Below, piece after piece: positions 8,847 through 13,924 of a DNA stretch of 13,924 nt (position 1 is the first letter of the stretch; every line of letters begins with the position of its first letter). The stretch spans positions 1 to 13,924 of the forward strand of contig CAMBXJ010000052.1 in assembly GCA_945871455.1 (NCBI GenBank), written 5' to 3'. The notes under the pieces were generated by a model. It made no database searches. It was not told the origin of the DNA and saw nothing but the letters and a program-made list of their open reading frames with translations. Source of the stretch: Asaia bogorensis (GTDB taxonomy: Bacteria; Pseudomonadota; Alphaproteobacteria; Acetobacterales; Acetobacteraceae). The position numbers and the translations under genes were made by a program.

Positions 8847-9722
8847 ATGGCCATTCTCGTTGACGCGAACACCCAGGTCATCACCCAGGGCTTCACCGGT
8901 TCTCAGGGCACGTTCCACACGGAGCAGGCCATTGCCTACGGCACCAAGGTCTTGGGCGGCGTGACGCCAGGAAAGGGCGGCACAAGACATCTGGACCTGC
9001 CCGTTTACGACACGGTGTGGCAGGCCTGTCAGGCGCATCGGGTCGATGCGACCGGCATTTATGTGCCGCCGCCGTTTGCCGCCGATGCGATCCTGGAGGC
9101 CATCGACGCCGGCATCCCGCTGATTGTCTGCATCACGGATGGCATCCCGGTGCTGGACATGGTGCGCGTCAAGCGTGCGCTCTCGGGATCCCGATCCCGG
9201 CTGATCGGGCCGAACTGTCCGGGGGTCATTACCCCCGATGCCTGCAAGATCGGTATCATGCCCGGGCATATCCATCGTCTGGGTTCGGTCGGTATCGTGT
9301 CGCGGTCCGGCACCTTGACGTATGAGGCGGTGGCGCAAACCACGTCGGTTGGTCTGGGACAGAGCAGTTGCGTGGGGATCGGTGGCGATCCGGTGAAGGG
9401 TACCGATTTCATCGAGATACTGGAGATGCTGCTGGCCGATCCGCTGACCAAGCAGATCGTGATGATCGGGGAAATCGGCGGCCAGAGCGAGATCGAAGCG
9501 GCGGACTTCCTGGCTCGCAACCCGGTCAAGAAGCCGACAGTCGGATTCATCGCCGGGGCCACGGCACCGCCCGGTCGACGGATGGGCCATGCCGGCGCGG
9601 TGATCAGCGGCGGCAAGGATACCGCCGCCGCGAAGATGGATGCGCTGCGTTCGGCGGGCGTCCATGTCGCGGTAAGCCCGGCCGCTTTGGGCAGCACGAT
9701 GATCGAGGTGTTGCGGGGGTAA
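8847..9722 (+). CDS. sucD: succinyl-CoA synthetase alpha subunit
   Basis: A 291-residue subunit carrying the CoA site and the phosphohistidine. The CoA-binding start [19 protein letters not shown] (14-32), [19 protein letters not shown] (121-130), [10 protein letters not shown] (152-161) and the active-site [10 protein letters not shown] with His248 are all present. Length and motifs agree with SucD rather than malate-CoA ligase MtkB, which has CAGIISP where this has CPGVITP. GGGAGG at 8832-8837 inside the end of sucC serves as ribosome site, and the 1-base gap indicates translational coupling that keeps the subunits equimolar. The genes often found next in alphaproteobacteria (2-oxoglutarate dehydrogenase components) are absent; instead a group II intron remnant begins 74 bases after the stop. 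Confidence 0.95.
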   Translation: MAILVDANTQVITQGFTGSQGTFHTEQAIAYGTKVLGGVTPGKGGTRHLDLPVYDTVWQACQAHRVDATGIYVPPPFAADAILEAIDAGIPLIVCITDGIPVLDMVRVKRALSGSRSRLIGPNCPGVITPDACKIGIMPGHIHRLGSVGIVSRSGTLTYEAVAQTTSVGLGQSSCVGIGGDPVKGTDFIEILEMLLADPLTKQIVMIGEIGGQSEIEAADFLARNPVKKPTVGFIAGATAPPGRRMGHAGAVISGGKDTAAAKMDALRSAGVHVAVSPAALGSTMIEVLRG

Positions 9723-9732
9723 TACCAGCCGG

Positions 9733-9751
9733 CGGAGAGATAGGCTCTCCG
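9733..9751 (+). terminator. stem-loop after sucD
   Basis: CGGAGAG (9733-9739) pairs with CTCTCCG (9745-9751) around a 5-base loop, 10 bases past the sucD stop. No U-run follows, so termination is only a possibility. Confidence 0.35.
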
Positions 9752-9764
9752 GTCAGCACCTCGC

Positions 9765-9796
9765 CGTCATTTCGGCGCAGGCCGGGCATCCACGGC
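9765..9796. repeat. half of a dispersed palindrome (CGTCATTTCGGCGCAGGCCGG type)
   Basis: These 32 bases match the left arm of a dispersed intergenic palindrome common in alphaproteobacteria, usually CGTCATcccgGCGaAGGCCGGgATCCA. The reverse-complement arm that normally follows is missing. The group II intron-like sequence starts directly at its end, so the palindrome was probably split by the insertion or lost its right arm together with the intron's 3' part. Confidence 0.6.
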
Positions 9797-10165
9797 GTGT
9801 GCCAGGCATGGCACTGATCTTGGAGGTGCAAGTCCTCTACAGGCCGCATGGCCGGAAACGTTAGCCAAGGGCAACTGCGTCATCGCGAGGTGGGGTGGGG
9901 AGGAAGCCGGAGGCAAAACTCAGAGCTGACGAACAGGAAGCGGATACAAGGCCGGTGTGGTGGGGTGGCCCGGCGTCGGATGGGAAAGCCCAAAAGCCAG
10001 ACAGACGCCGCACCGGTAAATCCGGCAGCGATCGAGGGAAGGATCAGTGTTTTACCCTGGAAGATCTCCCTGCCTCTCCGGGCAACCGGAGTAGGGGGGC
10101 GGCAACGGCTCCTTACGGGTGGGGAGAAATCAGCAGAGGCCATAGTAGTCCGGGCATTCGTCCAG
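9797..10165 (+). mobile_element. group II intron remnant, 5' ribozyme part without reverse transcriptase
   Basis: The segment starts GTGTGCC, close to the GUGYG 5' end of group II introns, followed by GGAGGTGCAAGTCCTCTAC (9823-9841), CGTCATCGCGAGGTGG (9880-9895), GAAGCCGGAGGCAAAACTC (9903-9921), GACGAACAGGAAGCGGATA (9927-9945), GTGTGGTGGGGTGGCCCGGC (9955-9974) and CAGCAGAGGCCATAGTAG (10132-10149). I recognise these in this order from domain I onward of proteobacterial group II introns, where the reverse-transcriptase/maturase gene follows the last one. Here no such gene and no domain V hairpin follow, so the intron is truncated and cannot splice or move by itself. The right boundary near 10165 is approximate. 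A 125-codon open frame across it is not a real protein. The call rests on remembered sequence pattern, not on an alignment. Confidence 0.7.
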
Positions 10166-10285
10166 CCGTCCGGTGGCGCCCGGTGCAGTTGGCCATGCAT
10201 GTCTCTCCCGGTCAGGCCCTGTTGAAAACAGCTCTATGTTTTTCCTGACAACTCGGTTTCGTCAGATGCCGGTGATCCGGGTCGC
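10166..10285. other. unassigned sequence with nested inverted repeats
   Basis: Beyond the recognisable intron part, CTGTT-GAA-AACAG (10219-10231) sits inside outer arms GTCAGG (10211-10216) and CCTGAC (10244-10249), with a five-T run at 10239-10243. The layout could be a terminator-like hairpin or the end of a decayed insertion sequence. No gene is seen. Confidence 0.35.
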
Positions 10286-10375
10286 GGTTGACCTGTTGCC
10301 ATTTGTGTCTGTAGGACATCGATGCGTTTCAGCATTTTGATTGTTGGTTGACATGGAGTTTCGGCCTCTGTAGGA
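10286..10375 (+). repeat. tandem bipartite motif GGTTGAC-N14/15-TCTGTAGGA
   Basis: Copy one is GGTTGAC at 10286-10292 with TCTGTAGGA at 10308-10316; copy two is GGTTGAC at 10346-10352 with TCTGTAGGA at 10367-10375. The two copies are 59-60 bases apart and the bases between the halves differ. The pattern suggests two promoters or two sites for one regulator ahead of the signalling operon. Confidence 0.55.
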
Positions 10376-10376
10376 A
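10348..10376 (+). promoter_or_regulatory. candidate sigma-70-type promoter for the signalling operon
   Basis: TTGACA (10348-10353) is a perfect -35 element, followed after 17 bases by TAGGAA (10371-10376), a weak -10 match. Transcription would begin near 10383 and give a leader of about 140 bases. The upstream copy (TTGACC, 18 bases, TAGGAC) could be a second, weaker promoter. Confidence 0.4.
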
Positions 10377-10434
10377 CTGCCTGATCAGTACAGAATTCGA
10401 TCTGGATAACTGCGCTTTGATGGACGATTTGGAC

Positions 10435-10458
10435 GGGCACCTGTTCCCAGGTGAGCCC
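10435..10458 (+). promoter_or_regulatory. leader hairpin
   Basis: GGGCACCTG pairs with CAGGTG and then CCC around a TTCC loop, with a two-base bulge. It would form in the leader RNA about 65 bases before the start of the binding-protein gene. Function unknown. Confidence 0.35.
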
Positions 10459-10493
10459 GCACGATTGCGCGTGACTTGATCAATCGGTCACTG

Positions 10494-10512
10494 CTCCTCA
10501 ATTGATTGGGAG
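10494..10512 (+). promoter_or_regulatory. possible Shine-Dalgarno-masking hairpin
   Basis: CTCCT (10494-10498) can pair with GGGAG (10508-10512), which is the ribosome binding site of the following gene (9 bases before ATG 10522). Translation may be damped unless this small stem opens. The stem is short and the idea rests only on complementarity. Confidence 0.3.
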
Positions 10513-10521
10513 TTTCCTCTG

Positions 10522-11280
10522 ATGATGCGAAGCGGACGGACGCGCTGGTTCCTTTCGAGACTGGCTCTGTGCATGCTCACGATCATGCTCGTTTATCAAC
10601 CGTCTCTGGCGAGCACGGCGAAGCTGTCCCTGACGTCATGTGCGCTACCGCCCTTGGCCGCCTCCCACGGGCATCCCGGCTTCATCGAAGAGCTGGCGCG
10701 GATCGCGTTCAAGCGTGCGGGCGTGGACGTCGACGTGACGTCGATCCCCACCGAACGATCGTTGATCAACGTTAATGCTGGACTGGATGATGGTGACATC
10801 TTCCGTGTCGCCGGATTGGAGCAGCACTATCCCAACCTGATCCGGATTCCCGAAAAGGTCTTGGACTTCGAATTTGTTGCCTATTCCACTCGTGGCGATA
10901 TTCAGATCCAAACCTGGGCGGACCTGATTCCCTATTCCGTGGCCTACGTAACCGGTTGGAAGACGTTTGACCAGAACGTGATCGGTGTCGTGCAAGTCAC
11001 CAAGGTGCCTTCCGTCCGTGAGTTGTTGCCCCTCCTGGACATTGGGCGAGCCGATGTGGTGCTGATGGGGCGTTTGCAAGGCGATCTCGCCGTGCGTGCG
11101 GGCGGCTACAAGGCTCGCCGGTTCGAGCCACCCTTGGCGCAACACGAGATGTTCATGTACCTAAACCGGAAACATGCCGAGCTTGTACCCAGGGTAGCGG
11201 CCGCGCTTGTGGCGATGAAAACGGATGGGACCTACCAGGCGCTGCGTGACACCTACCTGGGGCCGTTGGATAAACAATGA
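10522..11280 (+). CDS. periplasmic solute-binding protein (SBP_bac_3-like), orphan of a transporter
   Basis: A 252-residue secreted protein. Residues 1-30 form a signal peptide: basic MMRSGRTR, a hydrophobic core to about 24, and a likely cut after SLA (28-30). The mature part has the layout of type 2 periplasmic binding proteins of the amino-acid (family 3) kind: helix FIEELARIAFKRAGV, TSIPTERSL, a GLDDGDIFRV segment (87-96), TWADLIPYSVAYVTGW (hinge region), and DIGRADVVLMGR before the last helices. The ligand is unknown; residues that bind carboxylates cannot be assigned with confidence. No permease or ATPase gene is adjacent. Its stop (TGA 11278-11280) overlaps the kinase start (ATG 11277), which suggests it presents a ligand to that sensor rather than feeding a transporter. 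A role in uptake with distant genes is the alternative. Confidence 0.8.
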   Translation: MMRSGRTRWFLSRLALCMLTIMLVYQPSLASTAKLSLTSCALPPLAASHGHPGFIEELARIAFKRAGVDVDVTSIPTERSLINVNAGLDDGDIFRVAGLEQHYPNLIRIPEKVLDFEFVAYSTRGDIQIQTWADLIPYSVAYVTGWKTFDQNVIGVVQVTKVPSVRELLPLLDIGRADVVLMGRLQGDLAVRAGGYKARRFEPPLAQHEMFMYLNRKHAELVPRVAAALVAMKTDGTYQALRDTYLGPLDKQ

Positions 11281-13508
11281 CGGCGACGCGTGAATCGCGC
11301 GGAAAGTTCCTGAACAAGGCCGTATTGCGGAACAACGGCATAGCACGCCGCCTGATCGTGGTGCTTGTGCTGTTCAGCTCTGCAATAACGACTATAGTTA
11401 CGGTATTCGAATTATATCTCGACTACCGTGCCGATCTTCGCCTGATCGATGAGCGCTTCCAGTCAATCCGCAAGGTCCTGCTGCCCAGTCTGACGGCGAG
11501 CGTGTGGGTCGCAGAGCGCTCGCACGTAGAGACGCATTTGGAGGGTTTGCTGAACATCCCCGATATCGAGTTGGCTCAGATCATCGTCGACGGTCAGCCG
11601 AAATGGTCGGCTGGCGCCCTGTTGTCCGCTCGCCGCCTGGAGTACGTAGCGCCTCTTATCCATCGACATCGCGATCAGATGGTTTCCATAGGCGAGTTGC
11701 GGGTTGTCGCCAGTATCGACAGCGTGTTGGGCCGCATCTGGGACAAGGTTTTCGTGGTTTTGGTCTCCAACAGTATCAAGACATTTTTTGTCGCCATGTT
11801 CATGCTGATCGTCTTCCAGGCAATGGTAGGCCAGCATCTGGAGTTCATAGCCGCCTACCTGCGTCGCATTGCCGGGAACATTGCCGAGAGCGAAGATCTG
11901 CGCCTCAATCGCCCCGCGTCCGGGCCGTGGCGACCGGACGCCCTGGACTACGTGGTCACGGCGGTCAACGCAATGCGTGGTGACCTGACGCGGTCCATGA
12001 CCGGCCTGCTCGACAGCAACCGGAAGCTGGAAGCGATCATCCAATCCTCTCCTTTCGCACTCTGCACCATCGAGAGAGGCAATGTTGTCACCATCTGGAA
12101 TCCGGGCGCCGAAGCCCTGTTCGGTTGGTCGCGGCCCGAGATCGTGGGGCGGCCCTTCAGCGATCTGCTGCCAGGAAATGCGAAAGCGGGGCTGGAACTC
12201 AGGCAAAAGGTAGCCAACAATTCCCGAGATTTGTCGGAAGTCCGGTATCGGCGCCGCGATGGCAGTGTGGTGGACGTGGCTGTTACAATCGCCAGATTGG
12301 GACCGCTATCGGACGAAGCGCACGGCTATCTGCTCATCGCCGCGGACATTACCAAATGGAAGGCAACCGAAGAACAGCTTCGGCAGTCCCAGAAGATGGA
12401 AACGCTGGGCCAACTGACCGGCGGTATCGCCCATGACTTCAACAATCTTCTCGGCGTGATCTTATTGAACCTGGACAGCCTTCAGATACAGGTCAGCGAT
12501 GATGAGAACGCCCGCCCGTTTGTGGCCGACTGTCTGGCCGCGGCCGTCAGCGGCGCTAACCTGACGCATCGTCTGCTTGCTTTCGCACGCCAGCAAGTTC
12601 TCAGTCCGCGCCTCGTATCGGTCAACGAACTGGTCGCGGGCATGGTTGCCCTTATGCGCCGTACGCTTGGGGAGAGGATCGTGGTGCATCTCGAACTTGT
12701 CGCCGATCCGTGGCCGGTTTTCGTCGATCCGGCTCAAATCGAAGCAAGCATTCTCAACCTTGCAACGAACGCGCGCGATGCCATGCCCGATGGTGGTCGG
12801 CTATGGATTACGACCGAAAACAGGCAACTCGACGCTGACTGCGCCCTTGCGCATCCCGGACTGGTACCGGGTGATTACGCAACGATCGTGGTCAGTGATG
12901 ACGGCGTGGGAATGACGGAGGAGGTCAGGACTCGTATCTTCGAGCCGTTCTATACGACCAAGGAGCGGGGGCGAGGCACCGGTCTTGGCCTGAGCATGGT
13001 CTTTGGTTTCCTGCGGCAGTCGAACGGCCTGATCACGGTCTACAGTGAGCCCGGCAAGGGCAGCACGTTTCGGCTTTACCTGCCGCGTTCAAGAATCAAA
13101 CCGTCAGACGAGCCGCCAATCCTGCTCGGGCCGCCCGTGTATGGCAATGGTGAGACCATCCTGGTCGTTGAGGACCATGATCTGTTGCGCGAGTCTGTCA
13201 TTCGTCAACTCGCCGGGTGGAACTATCGGGTCCTGGCCGCCGCGGACCCGGACAGCGCTCTGGACATCCTCGCCGATCGCACTGTCGATGTGGTCTTGAC
13301 CGATATCGTCATGCCGGGGGAGATGGACGGGATGGGCCTTGCCCGTGAGATCCTGCGCCGCTGGCCCGGGATCAAAATCGTGCTGACGACCGGTTTTTCC
13401 GCGTCACAGATGGACACTGGCGACGTGGTTCCTCCCGATCGAATTCTAAACAAACCCTACCACCGCGATATGCTGGCACGCATGATTCGGGACACACTGG
13501 ATGCCTGA
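11277..13508 (+). CDS. hybrid sensor histidine kinase (periplasmic sensor-HAMP-PAS-HisKA-HATPase-REC)
   Basis: A 743-residue inner-membrane kinase. Transmembrane helices lie near 24-45 and 158-183, enclosing a periplasmic loop of about 110 residues with LLPSLTASVWVAERSHVE; I do not recognise its ligand. A HAMP-like linker (about 184-238) and a PAS domain (about 251-365, SSPFALCTIERGNVVTIWN) follow. The H-box GGIAHDFNNLLG holds phosphorylatable His386; the ATPase domain has the N-box LNLATNARDAM (Asn498), SDDGVGM (Asp542) and GRGTGLGLSMV. The C-terminal receiver has acidic Glu632/Asp633, phospho-acceptor Asp676 in LTDIVMPG and Lys726. No HPt domain is present, so a separate phosphotransfer protein, or the receiver as an intramolecular brake, must complete the relay. 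It overlaps the binding-protein gene by 4 bases (ATGA), a sign of translational coupling, and a response regulator follows after 185 bases. Confidence 0.95.
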   Translation: MTATRESRGKFLNKAVLRNNGIARRLIVVLVLFSSAITTIVTVFELYLDYRADLRLIDERFQSIRKVLLPSLTASVWVAERSHVETHLEGLLNIPDIELAQIIVDGQPKWSAGALLSARRLEYVAPLIHRHRDQMVSIGELRVVASIDSVLGRIWDKVFVVLVSNSIKTFFVAMFMLIVFQAMVGQHLEFIAAYLRRIAGNIAESEDLRLNRPASGPWRPDALDYVVTAVNAMRGDLTRSMTGLLDSNRKLEAIIQSSPFALCTIERGNVVTIWNPGAEALFGWSRPEIVGRPFSDLLPGNAKAGLELRQKVANNSRDLSEVRYRRRDGSVVDVAVTIARLGPLSDEAHGYLLIAADITKWKATEEQLRQSQKMETLGQLTGGIAHDFNNLLGVILLNLDSLQIQVSDDENARPFVADCLAAAVSGANLTHRLLAFARQQVLSPRLVSVNELVAGMVALMRRTLGERIVVHLELVADPWPVFVDPAQIEASILNLATNARDAMPDGGRLWITTENRQLDADCALAHPGLVPGDYATIVVSDDGVGMTEEVRTRIFEPFYTTKERGRGTGLGLSMVFGFLRQSNGLITVYSEPGKGSTFRLYLPRSRIKPSDEPPILLGPPVYGNGETILVVEDHDLLRESVIRQLAGWNYRVLAAADPDSALDILADRTVDVVLTDIVMPGEMDGMGLAREILRRWPGIKIVLTTGFSASQMDTGDVVPPDRILNKPYHRDMLARMIRDTLDA

Positions 13509-13514
13509 ATACTT

Positions 13515-13620
13515 CATGCTAGAGCATGATCACGCTGAGCGGAACGTCATAGCGTGTGAATCACGCAATAAAACCAAGAGTTAGAGCGGTTTTCCGTTTC
13601 CGGTCAGGGTGAAACCGCTC
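13515..13620. repeat. mosaic palindromic intergenic element
   Basis: Three inverted repeats follow one another between kinase and response regulator: CATGCT-AG-AGCATG (13515-13528), CACGCT/AGCGTG (13531-13536 and 13551-13556), and GAGCGGTTT/AAACCGCTC (13584-13592 and 13612-13620). The TTAGAGCGGTTTTCCGTTTCC stretch resembles dispersed intergenic repeats of Rhizobiales and relatives. It could weaken read-through into the regulator or be a transcript-stability element. Confidence 0.6.
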
Positions 13621-13693
13621 AAGCGTCAGCAGACGCCCTGAAGGGGCCAGGTCGCAGCATCCAGCAACAAAAATGAAAGCAGGGATTAGTGCC

Positions 13694-13924
13694 GTGAACA
13701 AGAAACTATTGATTGTCGACGATCAGGCTGGGATGGCCAGGGCCATTCGTGCAGTCGCAGAAACTGTGGGTTTCGACTGCATGACGGTCAATCGTGCCGA
13801 GGAGGCGATCGGCGCATTCCTGTCGTTTCGCCCCGACGTTCTGATACTGGATATCGTCATGCCGGAGACGGATGGGCTTGACGTATTGCGCGACCATCTG
13901 GAGGAGAGAGAGCGACAATCAGGG
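13694..13924 (+). CDS. response regulator receiver protein, N-terminal part (cut by window edge)
   Basis: The first 77 codons of a receiver domain. KKLLIVDDQ carries the acidic pair Asp9/Asp10 and LILDIVMPETDG the phospho-acceptor Asp53. The output domain, if any, lies beyond the window, so it could be a single-domain relay protein, an HD-GYP/GGDEF protein or a transcription factor. GTG 13694 has AGGGA 8 bases upstream; an in-frame ATG at 13673 has no ribosome site and would add seven residues. It lies 185 bases downstream of the hybrid kinase on the same strand, separated by a palindromic element, and is the natural candidate partner of that kinase. Confidence 0.88.
   Translation, partial: MNKKLLIVDDQAGMARAIRAVAETVGFDCMTVNRAEEAIGAFLSFRPDVLILDIVMPETDGLDVLRDHLEERERQSG

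Noticed and set aside
7544..8896. Minus-strand open frame of 450 codons opposite sucC
   Set aside because: It is a shadow of sucC with low-complexity Arg/His/Gln/Asp composition and no recognisable fold.
7649..9722. Malate-CoA ligase (mtkA/mtkB) of a serine cycle instead of sucC/sucD
   Set aside because: Motif details ([31 protein letters not shown]) and the mdh neighbour fit succinyl-CoA synthetase better; no malyl-CoA lyase is seen in the window.
9848..10225. 125-codon open frame across the intron remnant
   Set aside because: It lies in the ribozyme RNA part; the codons follow conserved RNA sequence rather than a protein family.

Overview
The window looks like a piece of a high-GC alphaproteobacterial chromosome, possibly Rhodospirillales or Acetobacteraceae. 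The reasons are an mdh-sucC-sucD block of alphaproteobacterial type, dispersed CGTCATTGCGAGCGCAGCG-type palindromes, and GC-rich codon use throughout. The taxon is an inference; no rRNA or tRNA gene was seen to fix it.

Left part (1-5864): an accessory catabolic region. On the minus strand lie, in transcription order, an alpha/beta hydrolase with a cysteine nucleophile, a short-chain dehydrogenase and the N-terminal part of a Baeyer-Villiger monooxygenase that runs off the left edge. A TfdA-like 2-oxoglutarate dioxygenase is transcribed divergently on the plus strand. After a palindromic repeat come a TauD-type dioxygenase and a luciferase-like (LLM) flavin oxidoreductase, both on the minus strand. 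Dehydrogenase, Baeyer-Villiger oxidase and hydrolase together suggest a route alcohol to ketone to ester or lactone to hydroxy acid. The substrate cannot be read from the sequence.

Middle part (6494-9722): core TCA-cycle genes on the plus strand: malate dehydrogenase (mdh) and the two subunits of succinyl-CoA synthetase (sucC, sucD). sucC and sucD are one base apart. mdh has a long, gene-free 5' region of about 630 bases, and about 200 bases with small palindromes separate mdh from sucC.

Junction (9723-10521): just after sucD there is half of a dispersed palindrome. It is followed directly by a sequence I recognise as the 5' ribozyme part of a bacterial group II intron without its reverse-transcriptase gene or domain V, so a remnant. 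Then comes a structured leader with a twice-repeated bipartite motif and a possible sigma-70-type promoter.

Right part (10522-13924): a signalling operon on the plus strand. It encodes a secreted solute-binding protein with no transporter genes beside it, a membrane hybrid histidine kinase (periplasmic loop, HAMP-like, PAS, HisKA, HATPase, receiver) whose start overlaps the binding protein's stop by 4 bases, and, after a mosaic palindromic element, a response regulator cut by the right edge. This is the best candidate for a little-described system: a binding-protein-coupled phosphorelay.
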